From positions 1-64,000 of the forward strand of contig OY751492.1 of assembly GCA_963565915.1 (NCBI GenBank): a DNA stretch of 64,000 nt, given 5' to 3'. Position 1 is the first letter of the stretch; each line of letters begins with the position of its first letter. Made by a program: the position numbers and the translations under genes. Origin of the DNA: Entoloma clypeatum (Eukaryota; Basidiomycota; Agaricomycetes; Agaricales; Entolomataceae). This document shows, one piece after another, positions 30,202 to 42,404 of this stretch. The notes below the pieces were generated by a model, which made no database searches, was not told where the DNA came from, and saw only the letters and a program-made list of their open reading frames with translations.

Positions 30202-30877
30202 CGTGGCGGCAAGCGAAATATCGGTCGATACCAACGTTGCAGTGGATATTGTTCCGCTAAACGGAGGGGTCGGCAGTCCTGGCGAACTTCGTCAGTGACT
30301 ATGTATGCGGCTTTTGTGGGTCCATTCTCGAAGGAGATAAATTGTTTTTATCTCCGTTGGGGTCTTATCATGGTTTACAACGCTGGTTTTCCAAAAAGTC
30401 AAATCGGAGAACTGCCCCGCCCTATAGACCAGGGATCTGAAAAGAAGATCTGGTGAGCTTGCTGTTATATGAGGTCTTGGTCGCGCTGAGGCGACTATCA
30501 CTGTCCTGTATTGTTCAGTGTTGGTTTCCGATTTCAATCGATCGAAACTTCCATCGATCGATTTCATGATCGCCAGACAAACTCAATATCTTGATTCTTT
30601 GACCACTCAAGCAATTATTGGCGAATCACCCGAATTGGCGGCTGCGGAATCATCAGCAACATTACTCTTCATTTAGGTTCATCAGGTCTGTGGATCCTTT
30701 CTTACTAACGTTCCGCGAAGGTCGCCCTCCGGCTTTCGGAATACATCGCGAGAAGAGCATTAGGAACGCACGACCTCATTCTGATTCGCGTCGACTTCCT
30801 CTTGTATCCCTCGTTTCGTGGAGGACGCAAGGTACAGGACCGATATCGGTCATATCAAAATATCTGGCAAGTTAAAG
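30202..30877. other. Upstream flank of C2H2 gene, to the assembly gap
   Basis: Probably promoter of the C2H2 gene plus unassigned sequence. No coding signal was recognised. Stops at the N run. Confidence 0.4.
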
Positions 30878-31077
30878 NNNNNNNNNNNNNNNNNNNNNNN
30901 NNNNNNNNNNNNNNNNNNNNNNNNNNNNNNNNNNNNNNNNNNNNNNNNNNNNNNNNNNNNNNNNNNNNNNNNNNNNNNNNNNNNNNNNNNNNNNNNNNNN
31001 NNNNNNNNNNNNNNNNNNNNNNNNNNNNNNNNNNNNNNNNNNNNNNNNNNNNNNNNNNNNNNNNNNNNNNNNNNNNN
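30878..31077. other. Assembly gap of exactly 200 N
   Basis: A round-number gap placed by a scaffolder; its true size is not known. The sequences on both sides are the two ends of the same 7.5-kb repeat. Confidence 0.99.
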
Positions 31078-31247
31078 AAATCATGAGTCAGTTGAATCAT
31101 TTCAACTTTACCAGCGCAGAGTCAAGCTCCCGACCGAATTCGACGCCCTTGACCTTGTGACCGATGAATTGAAAACCAAGCTCCTCCCCGTCAGCCGCAA
31201 GCTGAAGTAATTCGAGCGTGAACGTAGCGACAGGCGAAAGCCCCAAC
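31078..31247 (+). pseudogene. UBP6-like 3' fragment (probable assembly duplicate)
   Basis: Repeats the last part of the UBP6 pseudogene at 23361-23530, including the VKLPTEFDALDLVTDELK exon and the TAA nonsense codon after VSRKLK (31207-31209). Confidence 0.7.
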
Positions 31248-32127
31248 GGCTTTACTGATTCCTCTCCTTACGCCTGCTGAATAAGCACCAGCTTCTGTAG
31301 TCTGTCCAATGCCGCTCTCCAACGTCTTCACCCATGAACTGGTACTAATTGCGAAAGTTACTAGTTCGTCACTGCCAAGAAGCCCTCGCGAGATCTAATA
31401 GGTAAAATGATGGACTATTTGCATAGTTTCCCGTCAGGAATTCATGATAGAATGGACAGTAGCCATTAGGACGAGCCAATTGCGCGGGACTGGCCTTATC
31501 AACTTCCTCAAGGATACATGTCTGTGTAAGTACATTGACCTGTCTAAACTTCAATATGAACAATACTCGAAAATACTTGTTACAATAGGTCTAAACACCG
31601 TTACTTGCCAGCACATTTAGACGGGAAAGCACGTCTGCCAACCATCATCTCTACTTCAACCTCTAAATTGTCAAGCTCTATGATTCAATAATACTGCCTC
31701 GCATATCTCGTCGTTCTGAGCCATGAACTCGCTTCGCCCATCTATCATCGCCGTTCTCGTAGAAGATAGCTTGTTTGTCAGGCCCTGCCCTTTCAATCCG
31801 GATCTCCTGCAGCCCTCACGACGAGAAATGCACCTTCATTGGTAACGATATAATCCTGAGCTCATCAAATACCAGCCATAAAGCCTAGTTCAAGCCAATG
31901 GCGGGTGCAGAACGTGAACCAAAGAGTCAAACAGGGAAGGATTACCGGTGGAGCGCGAGTACGCAGTTTGGCGCCGACTTGGAAGGAATCAAGTTGGGAC
32001 GTAGATCGACATGCAGCTCAGGCTGGGGAAAACCAGGCTTTCTTCCTTTGCAAATACTACAGATATTACTACAAGGAAATGTCCACTTAAAATGTCATAC
32101 TAGCATTGAGTGCCCGTGAGTTCCCTC

Positions 32128-32885
32128 CTAACGCTGGTCCTTCCCATTGCCCATCGGCTCTTCTCGATCGTCATGGACACCACCGACGGAATTCTGGGGT
32201 TCTCGTTTCTCCTCATCAAATTGCGCGTCCGTGCTGATGTGAGGGGCGGAATTCGGTTGAGGTCCACTGTACGACCCACCCCACCGCGACCCCCACTGTG
32301 CATACCCTTCCTCTAAAACCGAGCTCGGCAAGCGGGGCGATCCATCTTTGTCCACCGTAAACTCGTTCACCTTTCCTCTAATATTGACGACGCTACCTCC
32401 AGGTTTCAGCAGCTGGCTCAGGCTCAACGACGATGCGGGGAAGGCTTTGCCAAATATGGCCGCGGTGGCTTCTTGCAGCGCTCGTTCTATGGAAGGAGCC
32501 GGTATGGCCATGAAGATCCATGCTAGCGCGATATTGTGGGATTGGACACACCTTGTTCCGGATCCAACTTATCTCCCATCCCGCTCAAAGTGGAAGAGAT
32601 CCGAGCCGAAGATGCGGTAGCGAGATTGTCTGAAAGCAGGAGATTAAGATTGGATTGCACAGACGAGTATTACAAAATACATTTCTGCTCCTTCACGGAT
32701 TTGAGTTTCTTCATCACAGCCGCGCCTTCTCCAGATAATTTGTCGAAGGAAACTGGAAAGTTTCCGCTAGCATCGCCCGGGCCACCGTAATATGTGTCCC
32801 CGTTGTATCTGTTCACGGATCCACGAATCTCTTCGAACCTCCCACCTTCGATGACGACGGTATCAACGTTGGGAAAGAACGGCAT
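32128..32885 (-). CDS. Hypothetical protein with VVIEGGRFEEIRG motif (probable assembly duplicate)
   Basis: Identical to the gene at 24411-25168, shifted by 7717 bp. If the flanks are one locus, this is the same gene. Confidence 0.45.
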
Positions 32886-33361
32886 CGCTTTGATGGGAGG
32901 GAATATGCAAGTACGCCTCCCGAGATAATAAAGATGCATGGGCGCCTATTTTGACGCGAGATGGCTGTGTCTGTCATCCGGAAGATTGTCAAAAGAAAAG
33001 AATAACTGCCATGTCCGATTCGATCGGACGTGAAGATATGCTTTCCGTTCAACGTCAACCCAAACGTTGCCGAGGGTTGTCCGTAACCCTACGACTTTTG
33101 GCTGGGAATCAGGGCCAGACCGCACTGTAAACCTTTGAGAACGTTGATAAGGACTAAGTATGAGAGAATGTCTGATCTACTTGTGATCAGTTCGAAAGCG
33201 ACTCGATCTCTTGATTCAGGTCATTTTGCATCACCCAGTCAACGATAGTAGCTCGAATTTGTGGCAACACTAAACCGTGCAAAGGGGATCACTCTTGATA
33301 TCACAATCAGTCCTTAGCTGTGAAGGACACGGGAAGAAAGTTAGCTATTGTTTTTTTTTAT

Positions 33362-34543
33362 TTAGAATTTAGCATTTGGAGCCGGACACACCCAATGATA
33401 TAGTACTTCCACGAGGCGTTGCACATCTTGCTTGAAGGTTTCATGAATCTCAAGATGTGGTTGTACGACTGTGAGCAAGGGGCCTTCATACGAGATGTGA
33501 TTTCCTTGGCCATCACAGGTGTACACCTGAAACATCCACTTGGTACCATCGGACAAACAATACCGAATGGTCTTATTGCTATGTAGGTATATGGTAATGA
33601 GTGACGCCAAAGGCGAAGAAATTGAACGCGCACCCGGTTACCTCGCTCAAAGCGATAGCCTGACTGGTAGCTTCCGGCATATAATCAATTAACATTTCCT
33701 TATCACGTTTTCCTTCGATCAACATGATACGATTGCTGGTGTACATCATGAGATCGTCAAGCGATGCTTCGAGAACCTTAGCTGAGCAAGATTTGTCAAG
33801 GTGACGTTGAGCAAGAAATCAACCAAACGGGTCGTACCGCGATTTGCCTCGTGTTTATAGGTGCAGACCCCATAATCAACGTTGCCGGTGAGCCAGACTT
33901 CAAACTGGTTCGCAGTATTCTTCACCAACACGCCGTCGCCGGACGCGATTCGCATCTCTGGAAAGATTGCCACAGGGAGGTTCTCTTTCACGTCAAGAGA
34001 GATGTCGGCGATCGTCAGGAGAAAGGCATCGAGGATCATTCGAGCGCCTGCTTCGAACTGCGTCGTTACATCGTCAAGTGTCATGCTTGATGTGCGACCG
34101 AGTTAAACTTACTCTCTGACTAGTTGAACGATGGATTCGAGTGATCTGCAAGCAAAGAGCATCTATGTGTTTCGAATCGATAGCCGAAGCTGCCAAGCGG
34201 GCGTCCAATATAACGTCGTTCAGCAGAAAAGGTATTCTCTTGAGTCCCAAATGTGAGAGATCGGATCGTTGCACGGAAGAAAACGAAAGTTTCTGATAGT
34301 AGCTTGAGAGACACGAAACCCCTGAACGATTCAACTCACGAGCTTCTTTGTACTGCCAAGAATACCCTGCAGAGCATCGACGTGGTTCATGATCTCTGCC
34401 ATTTCAGCCTCAGTTTCTTCGATACCACTCAACTCTTCCTGTAACGCCGACAGTCGCTGCCTCGCCAGCTGCATTTTAGTCAGGTCGACGGGAGTATCAT
34501 GGATGCTGCGTTTGCGTTTGTGACCTTTCGGAGGGGCGGACAT
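33362..34543 (-). CDS. Hypothetical 317-aa protein (probable assembly duplicate)
   Basis: Same five exons as 25645-26826, shifted by 7717 bp, with identical splice sites. Confidence 0.6.
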
Positions 34544-35900
34544 GATGGACGCCTGAAAGCAGGATATATTGATGAGCTGACCAATCGTCAGGATCAATCA
34601 CGACAGTGGAGATCACAACATAAATTTTGAGAAATGGCACTGTCGACTTGCTGTCTACGATATCCCAAGTGAGTAGTGTACTATGAGACTTTGTCGTTAG
34701 GAATTCATGAATATCAGTCAATGATTTATGGATCGTTGATCTCGTACAACTTTTTGCTCACTCGACTGCTGCTATGACGGACGCGAACGAAAATGAGAGG
34801 CTAGGCCTTAGGTCAGGCTCACTTGATTCAAAACTATTCGCGGCATCTGTAATAATTCCGTCTTGGTATGTATTTCCCCCTCCACTGTTAATTTGTTGCC
34901 GATGAATATCGTTATCTTTCCTTGAAGCGTTATTGGTATGATATCAAGCATTTCGTGGTTAGTCGGCCAGGATTTCGGGGAACCTTCATCAAGAGGCGTG
35001 CTGAACATTGATACAAGATTGAGACCGATGTCAGAAAGGTATAGGGGAAGGGAAACACAACCTCCATACCGAACCAAGCTCTGCGATAGGCTGCGTGGCG
35101 GACGGAGGAGGAGGTTTGGAGCAGTGAGCACGATCTGCAGGTTGGAATCGAGCATTTGGACCCCTTATAGCCTGATTTTCTTTTCATAGGAAGCCATCGT
35201 GCGAGGTTATTCAGATATGTTAACAAAAGTGCGAGGAGGACCGTGACTGTCAACTGTTGTCAACTCAAGATTCCCAGCACGTGTTATTACGCGTTAAATC
35301 GCCCCTTTCGGTTGGATGACAGCCCAAGCGGTGCAGCAGCAGTTTCCGTTCATTTCGCGATCGCACCTCGAACCGTGGACCTGACCAGGTTCAGCCAGGT
35401 TCCCGATTCAAAAGGGCTTTTCTATTCCGACGATGGCTTTCTTGGCATTCATTTCCGCCGCAAGCTGAGGTAGTACATACGGAACGTTCAGCCGATTAAT
35501 GGGTCGACGGGCATGAGCTGACAGAATACTGGAAGAAAAATTTGAGCGAGAGTGACTGGCAATGCATGGGACGCGCCGACAGGTTGAAGATGGATGGTGC
35601 TATAATGATAATGAGGATGGTTATAGAGGTATCTGTGGTTCGTTTGAATGTAATGCGTGCGACATATAGACAGGGAAAGCAGGAAAGCAGGAAGTGCAGT
35701 GTGGGTGGGGTATACTGGGTAGACGGTACGACACCAGGTTAGGGTAACAAAAACAACTGGAGGATGATGTCGAGAGGTCCGGTGGAAAAATACGAGAGAC
35801 GAGTGGATAGGTGAATTAAAATGAGTTGATCCAAGGAACGCCATATAGCAGAAACGATGACAGAAGGGGAAAAAAAAGTGGTTAGTAAAAAGCAATGTCC

Positions 35901-37918
35901 TCAAGCGTCCTCCGCTAGCTCATCTTCTTCCTCCTCTTCCTCAGTTACCATATCTCCTTCATCGTCGCCTCCGTTGACCTCTTCTTCTGCCTTCGCCTGA
36001 ATTTTAAGTGTGTCATCGCCGTCCTCTTCCTCTTCATAATACTGGCCCTTCCTTCGATTTTCTTTTGCCCATTGACACGTGGTGTAATGGCGATGCAAAG
36101 CATCGCGACGAGAAAGTTTCCTTCCGCACCCACAGATGTGCTCTTCCTGCCCAGCTCCATGTCGATCGTCTAGATGCCGATACGCATCATTCTTGCGCGA
36201 AAAGTGGGAACCACAGTTAATAGGACACGCGTATCGCCGCTTGCCGCTGACAATCTGGACCGACACTTCTTCGCGCCCAGCGTTACTTTTCTTTGCATTC
36301 CCCCGTAGTTTAGGGATCTTCAGCGTGGGTGGTCGAGAACGCGCAGTAGGGCGCTGCGAGGAAGAGCAGGGATCGATGAACTTCGTGGTCAAAGCTGGTT
36401 TCTTTGGCGCCGGTTTCTTGGGAAGTCGGGCCCTTTTTCCTGTGCTGGATGATACGAGAGGAGGCGGCGAACCCATGGGGCTGTAGTCCACATCTTCGTC
36501 TTCAACCTCACAATCGTCGTCCTCATCGCCCTCCGCGTCTGGGGAAGTCGTACGAAACTTGGTCTTGAGCGAACGCGGGTCATTGTCGGGGCTCGCGTAG
36601 GGAGACGGGCGCCTCGCTCTCCTTTCTGATGGTCGTGACGTTGATGGACGTGATGGACATGCAGACGGAGGCCCTGCAGATGACGTTCGTGTGAAAAATG
36701 CTGCACGAGGCTGCCTCGAGGTTGATGGACCTGCGGACGCTGTACGCTCAAATGAGGCCCGGGGAAAAGGATCGTGTTCATGTGATGCATTGGAAGTTGG
36801 TGGCGCCGATAACGACGGAGGAGGAGGGTGAATCATGCGTGGCGCAAAGTGGGAATGTGGATTAGGCGGCAGGAGGAACTGTGAGGAGATAGGTTGTCGA
36901 TGAGATGTCAGACGACAGGTAGCAGTGCGTTCGACATGTTCTTCGCCACTGAATCTCGAAGGGGAGGCCGAGACTCCTGGGTCTTCAGATGACAGAGAGC
37001 CTTCCCTTGAGGAAGACGACCAATGAGCTGATGACAATGCAAAGGGTCTGCCCAGTTCATGAGCCTCCGATGGGACAGGAAGCGAAGAAATGGAAGACGC
37101 TGGAGAAGCGGGAGCGGCGCTAGGCGGTGCAGACAAGGACGTAGGGAGCCGCTCATGCCTTGTTGTAATGCTGTATGGCGAGTCTCGTCGACGTGGCGTA
37201 AGTGTAGCGCAAGACGGGGAGTTTTGCCTCTCTGACGCAGAGTGATTTTCCATGGTGTTACAACCGGTAGATGAAGCAGACGTCGACGATGGAAGTTCCA
37301 CGTTGGTGGGAGAACGGGGGGAAGGGTATGTGGTGGGGGAACGTGCTTCGTGGGAGGGTGTTATGGTGCTGGCGTGTTTTCCGGCACGGTTGTAATCCCG
37401 TGGTAGAATTTCGGATGGAAGCGAGAGTGGCGTAACCAAGGGTGGCGTACAGACGGCCGGACTCACGGACAATGTCGGTGATAGGCCAGGTGTGAGTACA
37501 CGAGGGTCGACGGTTTCCTGAGACACCCGAGGGTTGATCGGACAATCAAAAACAAAGGGTTCCGAAGGGAAATTATCCGAGAATAAAAGCGATCTACCCG
37601 ATGGTGGGTAGATGGTATCAAATGTGGCGCTCCGTATGTAGTTGGTTGGCTTTGAAATATTGCATCGGTCATCTAAAATGTACTGGTCCTGGGCAAATAG
37701 AAAGGGAATGATTTCCTCAGGGGCGACGACGTCGGAGCGTAAAGTCATGGGCGACAGCTGGTGGTCCAACCAGCCATTGTCGTCAAAGAAGGGAGACTGC
37801 CAGCTACCAAGGCTGGCTCCGAATTCCGACGCCAGGCTAACACCGGGCCGCAGATTAGATTCCGATAAACAAACAATTCGTTGATAGAGGCTTACCAAGG
37901 TTTGTGCTCGTCGTCCAT
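35901..37918 (-). CDS. C2H2 zinc-finger factor (probable assembly duplicate)
   Basis: Same gene as 28184-30201, shifted by 7717 bp. Exons 37896-37918 and 35901-37836. The protein is identical. Confidence 0.75.
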
Positions 37919-38596
37919 CGTGGCGGCAAGCGAAATATCGGTCGATACCAACGTTGCAGTGGATATTGTTCCGCTAAACGGAGGGGTCGGCAGTCCTGGC
38001 GAACTTCGTCAGTGACTATGTATGCGGCTTTTGTGGGTCCATTCTCGAAGGAGATAAATTGTTTTTATCTCCGTTGGGGTCTTATCATGGTTTACAACGC
38101 TGGTTTTCCAAAAAGTCAAATCGGAGAACTGCCCCGCCCTATAGACCAGGGATCTGAAAAGAAGATCTGGTGAGCTTGCTGTTATATGAGGTCTTGGTCG
38201 CGCTGAGGCGACTATCACTGTCCTGTATTGTTCAGTGTTGGTTTCCGATTTCAATCGATCGAAACTTCCATCGATCGATTTCATGATCGCCAGACAAACT
38301 CAATATCTTGATTCTTTGACCACTCAAGCAATTATTTGGCGAATCACCCGAATTGGCGGCTGCGGAATCATCAGCAACATTACTCTTCATTTAGGTTCAT
38401 CAGGTCTGTGGATCCTTTCTTACTAACGTTCCGCGAAGGTCGCCCTCCGGCTTTCGGAATACATCGCGAGAAGAGCATTAGGAACGCACGACCTCATTCT
38501 GATTCGCGTCGACTTCCTCTTGTATCCCCTCGTTTCGTGGAGGACGCAAGGTACAGGACCGATATCGGTCATATCAAAATATCTGGCAAGTTAAAG

Positions 38597-39060
38597 ATCA
38601 ATCTGACGACGTATTTATTCAAGTAACCTTGTCACTGACGATAATCGGCATAGGTGCGGCTGCCCGCACGTCTATGGCAACCAGACTTACTCGGGATTTC
38701 ACACCAGGTCGGTTGTGCCATTCTCGCCACGGTGTGACTCGCTATTGCAAATTATGCACAGCCTGAGCGTGCTGTACTTTGGATGACTCCGTCATTCTCT
38801 CATAAGCTCTCCTTCTTTCCTCGCGTTTCTAATCGCTTGACCTCCGGTTAGAGACCGGGACACACATTTGACCCACCAGACATTTGAATCGCAACGGACT
38901 GGGGCGAGAATATGGCCCATGTTTGATCTGTAATACACATGAGCCTCGTGCCTCAGAGGCCAGTTTGCTTTCATTCGTCTTCGAAAGCGGTGAGGCAGAA
39001 TCAGGTTTTCCTTCAGAGACACACCCTCTATCAGCTTCATCATCCATCCAGCACGATACA
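38597..39060. other. Intergenic, no gene recognised
   Basis: Unique sequence after the repeated block. No convincing coding frame seen. Confidence 0.4.
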
Positions 39061-39188
39061 CATCAGCAAACCCTGGGTGGGTCTATGGATGCTATGGAGT
39101 GTTCCATAGTAAAGGTCCCTTGTTTTATAGCACCCATAGTAACCCATAGCAACCTGTAGTGGCTGGTAGCACCCAGGGTTTGCTGATG
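39061..39188. mobile_element. 128-bp MITE with 19-bp perfect terminal inverted repeats
   Basis: The ends are CATCAGCAAACCCTGGGTG (39061-39079) and its exact complement (39170-39188). The interior has sub-terminal repeats of the string CCATAG in both orientations, so the single strand could fold along most of its length. There is no coding capacity. A 2-bp CA duplication is possible at the flanks but is not convincing. The superfamily cannot be assigned from the ends alone. Confidence 0.8.
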
Positions 39189-39300
39189 CAACCCCCTACG
39201 CCTTGAACACCATGCAGATATCAGTTTTCGCGATTCTCATGCTGGAAGATCAACAGAGGATGGACCTCGAAAGTGTCGTTTCTATCTGGTACATATATGC

Positions 39301-42201
39301 TCAGAGTTGAAGTTGAACCCCACCCAGCATCCCACGCTTGACTTTTATCTCATCCCTCAACATCTCAATCCGACTCCCCAACCTCGACGACAGATCCACG
39401 CCCGCACTCGCCAGCGCACTCGCTGCGTCCAACTTCTTCTCCGCGCTGCTCAAAGCCTCTTCCCATCTATCCACATCCACCACTGCTTCCTCAGAGTGTA
39501 TCACCTCCGCACCATCCCCTCCCTCCGACGTTGCACGAATTTCGGACTGGGAGTGCCCCGCCTCGACCACCTTCAGCTCCAACACTGCCATCTCGAAGAT
39601 CGCCACGCCTGGTATCCACGTGCTCGTACAAATCTCGCTCTGCTTCTCGTACGCCTCCTTGAAACACGTCTTCGCGACGTCGTAGTTCCCTGCCGTGCGG
39701 TGCGAGATCCCGAGGAGCAGTGCACGGAGGGCATGCTCGTCGGGCGTGTCGAGGTCCGGGAGGCTGTTCGGGTTGCCGGGGGCGATGGTGATGGTCTTGG
39801 ATTGCGATGATGGGTCCGGGGCGACTGCTGCTGTGCTGAGAGGTCCAGAGAGGGGCGGTGTGAGCGAGGACCACTCTTGGATGTGGGCGAGTGCGAGGCG
39901 GCGCTCGATACGTGCGTGCGTATTCCAGACTGTTGGAGTGTCCCCTTGGTGAAATCGACGATGAGAGAGTAATTGATGAATGATACGTACATATACCGAG
40001 TTCTGCTCAAAGGAATTGATATGGGTCTTTGTGGATTAAGGAAACATGGAACGCACCTTCAGCAACGCTTATCCTCATTGACTGTGCATAGTCCTCGATG
40101 TTCCCGCCTCGTCTTCCCTGTTTATCTTTATAAAACTCCACTGCATGAAGAGTCGATCGTTATCAGCCATCGCAAGTTGCAGCTACCTGGATAAAAACCT
40201 ACGTTTCTTCTTGATAAACACCTCCGTCGGTAAATCCTTCCCTCCGATCTTCCTCTTGTCCATCAACCCAGGTATTGTGTTCAACAGCTGTTGGGCCTTT
40301 ACAGCGTTGTCAAGCGAAACATAGCATCCTAAACCACGTTTAGCTGAGGGCATTTAACACAAAAGAAACCACTCGCCGGCAGCGAGAAAGTAATACGTAG
40401 CATGACTCCAGTTATTCAACTCCGTAATCCGCAAAAACATTTCCGCGGCTTCTTGATATTGCATTTGTCCGAGCAACGTCCATGCCAGTTCGAAAACGAG
40501 CTAAATTCAAGTTTTATATCAGTTTTCACGACCCAAGTTTTGGGGAAAACTGAAAACTCACCAGTCCATCGGCCTGCGCAAATGTATGTGGTCTCTCCGG
40601 CTTCAGCCCCTGTCTCAACACCTTGATCGCGCCTTCTGCGTCGTATGACATACGCAGGATCTTTGCCTGTCGATTTGCAACAAACGTCAACAACTTGCTG
40701 TTCGAACCCCGTTGATCACAGAGACGTACCCGGTTGAGTATCCACAGTGCACCAGATGGGTATCGATCTTCTATGCTGCACAAACGCTCAGCATTCGTAC
40801 GAACAAAGATAGAGAGGCAATTAACGAACCTGTCTACAATTGCTTTGTATTGCTTGAGGATATGTGCCTCATCTGCTTGATATCCTGAGAGGAGGAGAAC
40901 GACGCCGTGATAGGTCATCAAGACGAGTCTGTATGACGAAAAAATATTGAAAAGGTAAGCAACTCGATCAAAACGCACCCAGCAAAGATGGAATGAACAT
41001 CTTTTCTCGTCGCGGAGACGGCGAGAGCCTGGAGGGCGAGCTGACGGTCATGTTTGAATCCAAAGAAGCCGACGAGACTCCTGCGACGGAGATGTTGGTC
41101 AAGAGAGAAGGAGAAAGAAAGAAAGCAGCACGTACTGGATCTTCTTCGGGAGTAACGAAAACACGAGATTGAATAAGCCAAACCCTGAAGAAAGCTGGGC
41201 GTCAGGATGGCCCGAACGCTGGCATAAAGGGTTTCCGCACCGAACGCCGTCCCGGCAACAATTAGATCCTCCATGGGGCCATCCTGCCTCAACTTTGCTG
41301 CCTCTCTAAGACGCAAGGCATTCGCGTCGGGAACGGTGAGGGTGGGCGAGCCAGGACTACCGCCGGTCCACCTGGCGAAAAACGATTTCGTGGTGGAAGG
41401 ACTAAGGCTCGCCGAAATTGGTGAGGTGCCGTCGCCGGGAGGAGCGGAGGCAGCGGAGCGGATGCTGAAATTGGAAGGTTTACGAGAGAGCGTGGGGGTG
41501 GCACCGGGGGTTTTGTACGCTGCGAGGCCATGTGGAAAAACGGTTTTGTAGAGCTTGGTGAATTTGGAATGGGCGCTGGAAGAGGAGAGTTGGTGGAGGG
41601 GGTATTCTAGAAGGGCCACAAGACTGACTTGTTCAACGAATACCTGATGCCGGGCAGGCGAGGAGTGAGTTGACTAAAATGATGGGGAGGTAGACAATGA
41701 GACGTACATGCATTGGAGATAGCCCATGTAGGATTCGCTATCGATGAACACGTAAGATTAGGAACGAAAGGTTCAAACGTTCAAGACGCACCTCAGTGCA
41801 TGTGCTAATCCCAAAAGGACGACTGCATCTGCCATCAGGATATCGAACTCGAGTCCTGGGGAGAATCGATGGGCATTTGATCGAGGTTTTGGGGATTTCA
41901 GTTGCTTTCGAGCGCCAGCTTCGGCGAGCGCGAGCAATGCGGAGGCCTCCGTTACCAGACCTGGCTGTGGAGTGAACCTGATTGATATCTGCGGCGTTGA
42001 ATTTAGAAACTGTGCTGGACACACCTCCATGCCCAAGGCAGCCTCTACGAACGCGACGACGCCGGCGCCGAGTAAGTGAAAAGGATCATTCTTGTCCGCG
42101 AAATGGGTCTTGGCGTCTGCGATGTCGTTGGAAAAGAGAAAGTCAAAACCGCACGTGGCGGACTGGAGGTGCTCGTCGTCTGAGGAGATGGAGGCACTCA
42201 T
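39301..42201 (-). CDS. Iml2/TTC39-family protein
   Basis: A multi-exon gene from ATG 42201 to the stop at 39301. Conserved blocks in order match the family as I know it: [17 protein letters not shown]...[21 protein letters not shown] (42025-42201), [101 protein letters not shown], and [21 protein letters not shown]. The C-terminal exon reads [22 protein letters not shown]. Iml2 in yeast is a TPR-like protein linked to lipid droplets, mitochondria and clearance of protein inclusions. Intron positions are only approximate here; no internal stop was found in the blocks read. Confidence 0.8.
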
Positions 42202-42404
42202 GAGAGGAGAGGACACACTCAAGTCACAGAGATTGTGTCATCGAAAGCCAGTATGCCACTCCCGTGACAATCGGAACTGGTGTCAACACCGGCACGTGTT
42301 GAAAACGCGACAGGTCCACCTCACATTCATTCTACTCTGGTCTTGATGACAATCAGAGCCGTTATTACCGCATTTCCCTCTTCTTTCCGTTGAACACCTA
42401 TTTC

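Larger units (their letters stand above)
23361..30877. repeat. First flank of a near-identical 7.5-kb repeat around the N gap
   Basis: This block recurs at 31078-38596, offset 7717 bp. Only two single-base length differences were noticed, both in homopolymers (TT/TTT near 30618 and CCC/CCCC near 30808). The block ends exactly at the gap and its partner starts exactly after it, which is the pattern of two overlapping contig ends not merged by a scaffolder. Confidence 0.93.
31078..38596. repeat. Second flank of the 7.5-kb repeat (probable assembly duplicate)
   Basis: Same sequence as 23361-30877 apart from two single-base homopolymer differences. Gene content is repeated in the same order and orientation. 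After 38596 the sequence continues into new DNA, so merging the overlap would remove one whole copy and the gap. Confidence 0.93.

Noticed and set aside
23361..38596. A true tandem segmental duplication of about 7.7 kb
   Set aside because: The copies end exactly at the edges of a 200-N gap and differ only in homopolymers, which fits unmerged contig ends better. Kept as a finding with tests.
41989..42024. A 36-nt first intron in the Iml2-like gene
   Set aside because: An acceptor at 41965 gives a 60-nt intron in phase and a better protein match.
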